5,699 bases of DNA from Thalassolituus sp. (GTDB lineage Bacteria > Pseudomonadota > Gammaproteobacteria > Pseudomonadales > Oceanobacteraceae), in assembly GCA_029212275.1 (NCBI GenBank), contig JARGOI010000184.1, positions 1 through 5,699 of the forward strand. The letters are read 5' to 3'. A program made the translations under genes and the position numbers. Under the pieces are notes generated by a model, which ran no database searches, was not told where the DNA came from, and saw only the letters and a program-made list of their open reading frames with translations. Shown here piece after piece: positions 1 to 5,642 of the stretch (its first letter is position 1; every line of letters starts with the position of its first letter).

Positions 1-384
1 CACCTCTTTGCCACTGGCAATAATAGATCGCACATCTCTGTCGAATAACTCCAACTGCTCTTTATTACTTATATAGTCAGCATCGGTTTTTCCAACCATC
101 TCTTCCTTGGTGGTTTGATACAGGCGTGCCATCGCATCATTCACCATAATGAAGCGACATTGCGCGTCCTTTACTAAAATGAGATCTGGCGAGGCATCCA
201 TCACCGCACTCAGCAAACCATTGATACCGTGAGCTTGATTCCAAACAGACATAGCGTACTCGGACGATGATTTCAGAGGGCCTTTTGCTAAGCAGTTGGT
301 ACAGGTAACAAAATATTGTTCTCCAATCGACTCAGTAGATAGCTGAGACGTTGCATAACAATATGGACACGAATTTTCAAACAT
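1..384 (-). CDS. Lar-like zinc ribbon + PAS sensor protein (N-terminal part, runs off left edge)
   Basis: The first 128 residues of a longer protein are present; the rest lies beyond base 1. Residues 6-9 (CPYC) and 28-31 (CTNC) form a four-cysteine zinc ribbon. The following CLAKGPLKSSSEYAMSVWNQ is the pattern of Lar-type (restriction alleviation) zinc ribbons, which end in a conserved WN (here 48-49). Residues about 57-128 look like a PAS domain: ASPDLILVKD, then VNDAM, then EEMVGKTDADY. PAS domains bind small ligands or cofactors and usually control a C-terminal output such as GGDEF, EAL or histidine kinase; which output follows cannot be seen. The ATG at 384 was chosen because the CPYC motif follows five residues later, as in Lar proteins; no strong Shine-Dalgarno is visible. 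It is divergent from the VUT gene. The PAS call is firm; the Lar-like call rests on cysteine spacing and the WN motif. Confidence 0.82.
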   Translation of the reverse strand, partial: MFENSCPYCYATSQLSTESIGEQYFVTCTNCLAKGPLKSSSEYAMSVWNQAHGINGLLSAVMDASPDLILVKDAQCRFIMVNDAMARLYQTTKEEMVGKTDADYISNKEQLELFDRDVRSIIASGKEV

Positions 385-409
385 ATATATTACATTTCCC
401 ACATATAAC

Positions 410-424
410 TCAGATCAAATCTGA
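410..424. promoter_or_regulatory. perfect 6-bp inverted repeat, candidate operator
   Basis: TCAGATCAAATCTGA is a perfect inverted repeat (TCAGAT / ATCTGA, 3-base spacer). It lies 26 bases upstream of the PAS-gene start in the divergent spacer. Size and position fit a dimeric regulator site, but no specific regulator is recognised and a chance palindrome in AT-rich DNA is possible. It does not match the FNR consensus TTGAT-N4-ATCAA. Confidence 0.25.
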
Positions 425-550
425 ACGATATGTGCCACGGTTAAACTTAGAAACATTCGAAAACAAGGCAGACGACCACCTTACGAACAAAAAATGTAGG
501 TATTCAGTGAAAATAATGGTGAATTTTCTATTATCACTTAATATAGCAGC

Positions 551-579
551 GATTGGTCATACTTGTTCAAGTGCCAATC
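551..579 (+). promoter_or_regulatory. imperfect hairpin in the leader of the VUT gene
   Basis: GATTGG (551-556) pairs with CCAATC (574-579), and inside it ACTTG (561-565) pairs with CAAGT (568-572). This leaves an asymmetric bulge of four bases against one. It lies 75 bases before the VUT start codon and is followed after about 20 bases by a T-rich run (600-607). It could be a leader structure, an attenuator or an operator. No preQ1 riboswitch consensus could be recognised. The rest of the 385-654 spacer is AT-rich, with no clear promoter or additional gene. Confidence 0.25.
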
Positions 580-654
580 GGGCCAAATCTTCTTATTTCT
601 TTTTTTTAAAAGATAAAAGCCCCATTATTAATTTTATTTTACGACTCTCACACA

Positions 655-1293
655 ATGAATGCTTTTATCACTGAGATTATCAATGCGCTAGCCTACCGTG
701 ATCCTGCAGATTTGCCCTTTGTACTGTTAGGGTATGTCATTACAGCAGGAGTAATATGGAAACTCGGCGGTCGAACTTGGGGCCTGATCTATGTTGCCCT
801 TATTCCCTTTGTGAACTGGAGCTTCGGCTGGGCACCACAATGGCAACTGCCTTTCGCACCTGAATTTGGTTTCAACCCTGTGACCGTAGTTACCGGCCTT
901 ATATTAGTGGTACGAGACTTTGCTCAGCGCGAAATGCAGCACAAAGTACTGATCGCCATGGCCATTGGTGTTGGCTGGTCGTTCTATTACGCCAACCCAC
1001 AAATTGCCATCGCCTCAGCTGCCGCATTTGCGATCGCCGAATTAGTCGACTGGATACTCTTTACCTTTACACGCTACCGCCTTTCAACCCGAGTGTTGTT
1101 ATCTAGTCTGCTTGCAGCACCTTTAGACACCACCATATTTTTATATGGCGCTGGATTTTTAACCTTCCCCAACTGGCTGATGTCGGTGATCGGCAAATTA
1201 TCTGGCGCTGTGGTAGTGAGCTTGGCGGTACGGAGGGGTGAGCGAGAAGGGAGGTTTGAAAGTAAAAATATTGCGGGTGAGAAAGAGGATTGA
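655..1293 (+). CDS. VUT family integral membrane protein (queuosine-precursor transporter-like)
   Basis: A 212-residue hydrophobic protein with about six or seven membrane segments (roughly 20-36, 41-56, 74-88, 95-111, 115-137, 144-165 and 172-193). The pattern is that of the VUT (Vut_1) family, to which E. coli YhhQ belongs: VVRDFAQRE at 85-93 after a membrane helix, then AIAELVDW at 126-133, then TRVLLSSLLAAPLDTTIFL. YhhQ imports preQ0/preQ1, precursors of the tRNA base queuosine, across the inner membrane. Family membership is well supported; the substrate is inferred, and this protein is a shorter, divergent relative. The tail from 195 on is charged and probably cytoplasmic. The ATG at 655 is the first start after an in-frame TAA at 607, though no good Shine-Dalgarno precedes it. 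Codons 116-199 are repeated almost exactly as a fragment at 4537-4788. Confidence 0.82.
   Translation: MNAFITEIINALAYRDPADLPFVLLGYVITAGVIWKLGGRTWGLIYVALIPFVNWSFGWAPQWQLPFAPEFGFNPVTVVTGLILVVRDFAQREMQHKVLIAMAIGVGWSFYYANPQIAIASAAAFAIAELVDWILFTFTRYRLSTRVLLSSLLAAPLDTTIFLYGAGFLTFPNWLMSVIGKLSGAVVVSLAVRRGEREGRFESKNIAGEKED
999..1250 (+). repeat. 252-bp direct repeat, copy 1 (inside the VUT gene)
   Basis: By eye this segment aligns without gaps to 4537-4788 at a constant offset of 3538. Only three differences were found: 1017 A/G, 1038 C/T and 1062 T/C. All three are third-codon-position changes that leave Ser, Ala and Phe unchanged. Homology ends sharply on both sides: CCC against ATT before ACAAATTGCC, and GAGG against TAAT after GCGAGAAGG. 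Confidence 0.95.
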
Positions 1294-1450
1294 GCTTTCA
1301 CAATAAATCCCAGAGGTTATTCCCAGCCATCAGGTAGGAATATAAAGACTATTATTGTGGCCATTTGATTTTTGAGAAAACGAAAATCGTGAGTTACTAG
1401 AAGGCTGGAAAGCAGATCACAACAATTTGAAAACAGTTTAACTACCTCAT

Positions 1451-1474
1451 AAAAAGACGCAATTGCGCCTTTTC
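1451..1474 (-). terminator. rho-independent terminator of the peroxidase-chemoreceptor operon
   Basis: Read on the minus strand, this is an AAAAGGCGC / GCGTCTTTT stem (one G-U pair) around AATT, ending in a T run. It starts 16 bases after the chemoreceptor stop codon. The preceding spacer 1294-1450 contains no gene. It holds an 8-bp inverted repeat, CACAATAA (1299-1306) and TTATTGTG (1352-1359), just after the VUT stop, of unknown meaning. Confidence 0.75.
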
Positions 1475-1490
1475 AATGTAAGATTATTAA

Positions 1491-3101
1491 TTAGGCAACG
1501 TCTTTATTTAACATCTCACTCAAGCCTCGGCTCAAACCATCTAACTTAATCGACAAGTTTGATAAACGACATGCATCTTTTAAGGCTATTTCTCCGGACT
1601 CGTTAACCCTACGTATATGATTAACTATGTCAGCCATACGTTTTAATTGCTGCTGTGTTTGGACGGCCATCATTTCATTTTTATCTAAAACCGAGCCCAC
1701 AGAATCACGAACATCTACGAGTGAATTATTAACTTCATGCATCGCTGCTTGATTTCGATGAGTTAACTCTTGGCTATGACTAATCGCATCTACCGCAGAT
1801 TGCGTACCTGATTGGATATTTTTAATCATGGCATCAATTTTCTGTGCTGATTCTTGCGTCATATTGGCAAGACTTCGTACTTCATCTGCAACCACCGAAA
1901 ATCCTCGACCGTGTTCACCAGCACGTGCAGCTTCAATGGCTGCATTTAGCGCTAACAAATTCGTTTGCTCTGCAATACCAGTAATTACCTGCAGTACTTC
2001 ACCGACTTGAACACTGTCATCCTTGAGGCGAGTAATGGTTTCTACCACTTGAATCATTTGATCAACTGACTCTTTAACCGTACTGCTGGATTGCGTTACT
2101 TCGTCACTGATACGACTGGTATTCTTACACGCCATTTTTGACTGACTTAATACTTCGCCTGTGTGTTCACCCACGTCGCGTAATTCTTCTTCTGTAAGAC
2201 GAATTTGCTCATTTACCTGTGCAACCGTTTGCTGTTGATGCTCTAAACCACTACGAGACTCTTCGGCAATTGAGGTTAAGTGAATGGAACTTTCACGCAA
2301 ACTATTTACCGCTGCCTCGATGTTCGATTCTAATAAATGACGGGCTTCGGCAGCCTCTTTAAACACACTCAATGCCCTCGCCATGCTGCCAATTTCATCG
2401 TTGCGATTTGTATAAGGCACCACCTGTTTAATATTACCGCTTGCCAGTGAGCCCATACGTTCACGTAAACGATTAATAGGCTGGCTGATAGTCCATGCTA
2501 AAAATCCAGCGAGTACTAATGAGATAATCGCAAACACAACTGCAATCATTGTCGCCCAGTTTTCAGTCGATGAAATACTTGCACGAGTCTGCAATGAAAA
2601 CTCAGCAGCACCATTTACTGTACTCTTGACCAAAGTATTAATTTGCTGCTCTAACTCTTGGCCGCTATCAGACATAGAAATTGATGATGGCAGTTGCAAA
2701 GAATTTGAGGCAGACAGCCTGACTAACATCTTCTTTTTCCAGTCATCAGCTAAAGATTTTGCTTTTAAAAATTCTGCTTCGCGTTCAGGCTGACCTTCTG
2801 CAAGTTCTGTGGCAGACGACAACGATTGAGAGAATAACGCATACAATGTATTAAATTTTGATTCAACCAAACTACTATCAACCGGTTCTGTCATGGCTAA
2901 AACTGACGTCGAATAGTCATTTACATTGCGAAATGCATCCCATGCCGCATGAGTATGATCTACTGACTGAATCGACTGCTCACTTCGCTCTAACAATGTC
3001 TGACTACGATCACTAAAATCGGACATATAACCAAATAACAACAAATTATAAATGGCTATCAGAGCAACGAAACTCAACATCAAGCGAGTATTAATATTCA
3101 T
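1491..3101 (-). CDS. methyl-accepting chemotaxis protein (transmembrane chemoreceptor)
   Basis: A 536-residue chemoreceptor of classical layout. Transmembrane helix 1 spans about 8-25. A mostly helical periplasmic sensor region of about 155 residues follows (26-182, four-helix-bundle type by size and composition). Transmembrane helix 2 is at about 183-205, and a HAMP domain at 206-257 starts PINRLRERMGSLASG. The long cytoplasmic coiled coil has the conserved CheA/CheW-binding tip at about 372-398, including EQTNLLALNAAIEAARAGE. It would control the CheA kinase and so flagellar rotation. The ligand cannot be told; the periplasmic part has no haem-binding CxxCH. No C-terminal pentapeptide for CheR/CheB docking is present (the protein ends NKDVA). 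It is the second gene of a pair with the di-haem peroxidase 15 bases upstream. A strong AAAGGAG precedes the ATG by 8-9 bases and fixes the start. Confidence 0.97.
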   Translation of the reverse strand: MNINTRLMLSFVALIAIYNLLLFGYMSDFSDRSQTLLERSEQSIQSVDHTHAAWDAFRNVNDYSTSVLAMTEPVDSSLVESKFNTLYALFSQSLSSATELAEGQPEREAEFLKAKSLADDWKKKMLVRLSASNSLQLPSSISMSDSGQELEQQINTLVKSTVNGAAEFSLQTRASISSTENWATMIAVVFAIISLVLAGFLAWTISQPINRLRERMGSLASGNIKQVVPYTNRNDEIGSMARALSVFKEAAEARHLLESNIEAAVNSLRESSIHLTSIAEESRSGLEHQQQTVAQVNEQIRLTEEELRDVGEHTGEVLSQSKMACKNTSRISDEVTQSSSTVKESVDQMIQVVETITRLKDDSVQVGEVLQVITGIAEQTNLLALNAAIEAARAGEHGRGFSVVADEVRSLANMTQESAQKIDAMIKNIQSGTQSAVDAISHSQELTHRNQAAMHEVNNSLVDVRDSVGSVLDKNEMMAVQTQQQLKRMADIVNHIRRVNESGEIALKDACRLSNLSIKLDGLSRGLSEMLNKDVA

Positions 3102-3107
3102 ACAATG

Positions 3108-3116
3108 AGCTCCTTT
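3108..3116 (-). promoter_or_regulatory. strong ribosome-binding site of the chemoreceptor, abutting the peroxidase stop
   Basis: On the minus strand AAAAAGGAGCTC lies between the peroxidase TAA (3117-3119) and the chemoreceptor ATG (3099-3101). The purine-rich run begins inside or next to the stop codon. This arrangement favours a shared transcript and possibly translational coupling. Confidence 0.75.
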
Positions 3117-4106
3117 TTAATGAGGTAAGGCAGGCAATGACATCGGTGCATCTTCGCCCTGTAAGGTCATTAAAAATGCCTTTAGATCTGACATATCGTC
3201 AGAATTGATTGGCAGGAACCCCATATCTGGCGAACGTGAAGGACGAGGAATACCACCACTTAAATAATGCACTAACACTGCATCAAGGTTTGCAATCGAA
3301 CCGTTATGCATAAATGGAGCACGCTGGGAAATATTTCTTAACCCCGGTGTTTTAAAAGCATGACGATTTAGTTCGGAGGAGGGAACAATCACAAAACGAC
3401 CCTCATCCAAAGTTGGTAGTCCGATATCGTGAAACTTATTATCGGTAAAATTCCAGCCGGCATGACAAGCAGAACACTTTGCCTTGCCGTTGAATAACTC
3501 AAAACCGCGCTTAGCTGATGCTGATATCGCCGACTCATCACCTTCAATCCAACGATCGAACGGCGAAGGGCCAGACACCACTGTCCGCTCGAACGTCGCA
3601 ATCGCCTTGGCGATCGTTTCTGCAGTAATGCCCTCAGTGAAAATCGAATTGAAATAGGGATGATATCCTTGAATTCCCCGCACCCGATCAATCAACACAT
3701 CCAGAGGCATATTCATCTCTACAGCGCTTTGGATTGGACCTAAAGCCTGCTCTTCCAGCGTTGCTGCGCGACCATCCCAAAAAAAAGAATCACCCCAGGC
3801 CAGGTTCAAAATTGTCGGGTTGTGACGTCCTAGCTCTGTATTCTGAGCACCGACTGCTAAGGGCATAGCCTGCTCCCAACCAAATGAAGGGTTATGACAG
3901 GTGGCGCAGCTAATATTTTGATTGATGCTCAGACGTGGATCAAAAAATAGCATCTTTCCCAAAGCAGCTTTTTCAGCCTGATAAGGATTATCCGCGGGGA
4001 AAGGTATCGTATCAGGACGCTTATACAGCGCCTTCATATCATCAGAAATTTCGGCCTGTGTAACCAAAGCGAATACCAAAGACAAGATCAAGACAAGATA
4101 CTTCAT
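3117..4106 (-). CDS. di-haem cytochrome c peroxidase (CcpA/MauG superfamily), exported
   Basis: A 329-residue protein with an N-terminal signal peptide (MKYLVLILSLVFALVTQA, cleavage near 18) for export to the periplasm. Two c-type haem sites are visible, CATCH at 67-71 and CSACH at 211-215, the standard pair of bacterial di-haem peroxidases that reduce H2O2 to water with electrons from cytochrome c. Family landmarks are present: LGKMLFFDPRLS before haem 1, FFWDGRAATLEEQA at about 108-121, FKTPGLRNIS, and APFMHNGS at 263-270. In the last, Met266 takes the position of the distal ligand of the electron-transferring haem, where MauG has Tyr, so peroxidase fits better than MauG. The ATG at 4106 was preferred over an in-frame TTG at 4130 because it gives a normal signal peptide and has AGGTAA upstream. 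It is first in a pair with the chemoreceptor. Confidence 0.93.
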   Translation of the reverse strand: MKYLVLILSLVFALVTQAEISDDMKALYKRPDTIPFPADNPYQAEKAALGKMLFFDPRLSINQNISCATCHNPSFGWEQAMPLAVGAQNTELGRHNPTILNLAWGDSFFWDGRAATLEEQALGPIQSAVEMNMPLDVLIDRVRGIQGYHPYFNSIFTEGITAETIAKAIATFERTVVSGPSPFDRWIEGDESAISASAKRGFELFNGKAKCSACHAGWNFTDNKFHDIGLPTLDEGRFVIVPSSELNRHAFKTPGLRNISQRAPFMHNGSIANLDAVLVHYLSGGIPRPSRSPDMGFLPINSDDMSDLKAFLMTLQGEDAPMSLPALPH

Positions 4107-4151
4107 AAGGTTACCTATCAAACTGAGCAACGTGTACGGGTTAATGTTTGA

Positions 4152-4180
4152 AGGCTAGACAGTGATTAGCGAAAGGTCAA
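4152..4180 (-). promoter_or_regulatory. candidate sigma-70 promoter of the peroxidase-chemoreceptor pair
   Basis: On the minus strand TTGACC (4175-4180) is followed after 17 bases by TAGCCT (4152-4157). The -35 is good and the -10 weak. It lies about 45 bases before the peroxidase ATG. The weak -10 might mean activator dependence; no FNR or OxyR site was recognised. Confidence 0.4.
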
Positions 4181-4208
4181 AGCGGTGGCATGTGACTTTT
4201 TTGAAACG

Positions 4209-4226
4209 ACTTCCCAATACAAAACG
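4209..4226 (-). repeat. 18-bp direct repeat at mnmE 3' end, att-like copy 1
   Basis: ACTTCCCAATACAAAACG here is identical to 5645-5662. In the mnmE sense it encodes the end of FCIGK. From memory, the SGI1 attachment core is the last 18 bp of trmE/mnmE and nearly the same sequence. Part of the identity is explained by coding conservation, so the att role is inferred. To the left homology stops after the first base of the native stop codon. Confidence 0.6.
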
Positions 4227-4521
4227 GCTCAAATATCTCACCCAGCAAATCATCTGCCGTAAGTGCACCGGTAATTTCATTCAGTGCATTTTGCGCAACG
4301 CGTAAATCTTCGGCGAGCAGTTCGCCTGCGCCCATGCTTTCGAGTTGTTGACGACCAAACACTTACGCACCTTGTGCGCGATTCAGGGCGTCGATATGAC
4401 GACGACGGGCGAGGAAGACACCTTCGTTGGCGGCGTTGTAGCCCATAATGTCTTCTAGGTGTTCGCGCAGCACGTCAACACCTGCGTTTTGTTTGGCTGA
4501 TAAGGGGGATAGTCTGGACAG
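4210..4521 (-). pseudogene. mnmE: mnmE 3'-terminal fragment (second, degraded copy)
   Basis: About 104 codons in one frame match the C-terminal part of MnmE (TrmE), the GTPase that with MnmG modifies the wobble uridine of several tRNAs. Recognisable blocks in order are LSAKQNAGVDVLREHL, GVFLARRRHIDALNRA, GAGELLAEDLRVAQNALNEI and ADDLLGEIFEPFCIGK. The fragment lacks the N-terminal and almost all of the GTPase domain. It carries an in-frame TAA at 4363-4365 and has lost its own stop codon: after FCIGK it reads on for ten residues (SFQKSHMPPL) to a new stop. The 5' break lies between about 4504 and 4536, where the VUT fragment begins. Compared with the other mnmE end (5645-5699) it differs at about 5 of 55 bases, including EP for GS before FCIGK, so it is not a fresh tandem copy. 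The C-terminal cysteine motif FCIGK is intact. Confidence 0.88.
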
Positions 4522-4536
4522 TCAATCCACTCAATT

Positions 4537-4788
4537 ACAAATTGCCATCGCCTCGGCTGCCGCATTTGCGATCGCTGAATTAGTCGACTGGATACTCTTC
4601 ACCTTTACACGCTACCGCCTTTCAACCCGAGTGTTGTTATCTAGTCTGCTTGCAGCACCTTTAGACACCACCATATTTTTATATGGCGCTGGATTTTTAA
4701 CCTTCCCCAACTGGCTGATGTCGGTGATCGGCAAATTATCTGGCGCTGTGGTAGTGAGCTTGGCGGTACGGAGGGGTGAGCGAGAAGG
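4537..4788 (+). pseudogene. VUT-family gene fragment (252-bp repeat, copy 2)
   Basis: This segment copies codons 116-199 of the VUT gene at 655-1293 with three synonymous differences. It lacks the first 115 codons and the native C-terminal tail. Its frame continues to a TAG at 4808-4810, giving a new six-residue end after REG. An open frame runs into it from an ATG at 4448 through DNA that is antisense to the mnmE fragment. That would give a 120-residue chimera, but its N-terminal part has no coding sense of its own. About three membrane helices of the transporter remain, so it is almost certainly non-functional as a transporter. Confidence 0.88.
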
Positions 4789-4796
4789 TAATATTC

Positions 4797-4859
4797 ATGA
4801 AAATGAGTAGAGATGATTTTAAAAATATCGATCTATTGCGTAAACCAATGGATCTTTAA
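4797..4859 (+). other. possible 20-codon micro-ORF after the VUT fragment
   Basis: ATG at 4797 to TAA at 4857-4859 reads MKMSRDDFKNIDLLRKPMDL. AGAAGG at the very end of the VUT repeat sits about 8 bases upstream and could act as a ribosome-binding site. The peptide is hydrophilic, with no recognised family. It may be a remnant of another gene or chance; the only other content of 4789-4864 is AT-rich spacer. Confidence 0.2.
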
Positions 4860-4864
4860 ATTTA

Positions 4865-5620
4865 TTATTTTTGCAGCCACTTCTCATAAATATATTGCTG
4901 ATGAAATTCAATAAATTTTATAGAAGGAACGTATGACTGACTTTCAGTTAAAGATTTTCCTTCATACTGAAAAAACATCTCATCCATCATTTCAGATTTA
5001 TCTTTTTTTAATTCTTTCGAAATAATAATTTCGCCATGATTTCCTATTGTCCAGAAGCCTTGATCAAAAGCTCGATCATGAATTGCCGATAAACAAAGAC
5101 CATTTTTTGGATTCAGTCTATTTTCATCATCTTTCGCCCAAGGAACAATATGACTAGCCACAAGTAACGAAGGTGTACTTACGCCAGAAAAACAACATTT
5201 AGAATTATAATTTTCTAATACCATTTTCCTGAAAAATGACTGACCTATACGTGTTGTGACGAGAGCTTGCTTCTCTGTAACTTCTGGAGAAACAATAGTT
5301 TGAAAATAAATATTATGATCTAAATTATCTGCTAATTTTTTCGATTTCTGTTGAAATTCAATAGGTTTATTAACGTGCCACGCCCAAATTTCACGATCTT
5401 TATTAGAAACGTTTGCTAAGCCTTTACGACCATCTTTCGTGATTTCAGGATCAAGACTCGCGAAATTACATAGCTTCATTGATAACGAAGACGGCGTGCG
5501 ATCCATTAATTTCGCGAGCGATATTATTTCTGGTGTTTTTCTATCTAAACGGCCAAATGTCAAAAGATGATAGAGATTTAATGCCAATATTTGTTCGTCT
5601 TCGGTCCAGTTCTTAGCCAT
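4865..5620 (-). CDS. HNH endonuclease (HNH_2-type), putative restriction-like nuclease
   Basis: A 251-residue cytoplasmic protein. The N-terminal part (about 4-60: WTEDEQILALNLYHLLTFG, then SLAKLMDRTPSSLSMKL and NFASLDPE) looks like a small helical, probably DNA-binding module found with solitary HNH nucleases. The C-terminal nuclease core runs from about 140 to 190: CCFSG, then ASHIVPW with His157, RLNPKNGLCL with Asn173, and HDRAFDQGF with His181. These supply the H-N-H residues for metal-dependent DNA cleavage. Such proteins are often annotated as putative restriction endonucleases; no partner methyltransferase is visible here. The start is fixed by an upstream AAGGA and by a TAG directly after the previous ATG. 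Only 22 bases separate it from the mnmE stop, so read-through from mnmE is likely. The gene is visibly more AT-rich than its neighbours, which suggests transfer. Target and role in defence are inferred. Confidence 0.85.
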   Translation of the reverse strand: MAKNWTEDEQILALNLYHLLTFGRLDRKTPEIISLAKLMDRTPSSLSMKLCNFASLDPEITKDGRKGLANVSNKDREIWAWHVNKPIEFQQKSKKLADNLDHNIYFQTIVSPEVTEKQALVTTRIGQSFFRKMVLENYNSKCCFSGVSTPSLLVASHIVPWAKDDENRLNPKNGLCLSAIHDRAFDQGFWTIGNHGEIIISKELKKDKSEMMDEMFFQYEGKSLTESQSYVPSIKFIEFHQQYIYEKWLQK

Positions 5621-5642
5621 TATCTACATTCCTTATAAAAGA

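Noticed and set aside
540..654. preQ1 riboswitch before the VUT gene
   Set aside because: The known preQ1-I pattern (short stem, C-rich loop, A-rich tail) could not be found.
351..674. Open frame of 107 codons on the plus strand across the divergent spacer
   Set aside because: It overlaps the start of the PAS gene in antisense and the first codons of the VUT gene. Its protein is low in sense and ends in frame noise, and no ribosome-binding site or family pattern is visible.
3389..3691. 100-codon minus-strand frame inside the peroxidase gene
   Set aside because: It is an out-of-frame shadow of the haem peroxidase coding sequence with no domain pattern.
4107..4130. Upstream TTG start for the peroxidase
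   Set aside because: It would add eight residues before an already complete signal peptide and lacks a good ribosome-binding site; the ATG at 4106 is preferred.
4177..4362. 61-codon minus-strand frame as an independent gene
   Set aside because: It is the mnmE fragment downstream of its in-frame TAA, so it is described as part of the pseudogene.
4363..4365. Frameshift in the mnmE fragment
   Set aside because: On careful reading the frame is continuous from 4521 to 4210; only a nonsense TAA interrupts it, with no insertion or deletion.
4537..4788. Insertion sequence as explanation for the 252-bp repeat
   Set aside because: The repeat is an internal part of a membrane-protein gene, with no terminal inverted repeats, no transposase and no target-site duplication seen.
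4448..4810. Chimeric 120-codon open frame joining mnmE antisense DNA to the VUT fragment
   Set aside because: Its first third is the reverse strand of an mnmE fragment and only the last part is protein-like. Treated as a chance fusion frame over a gene fragment.
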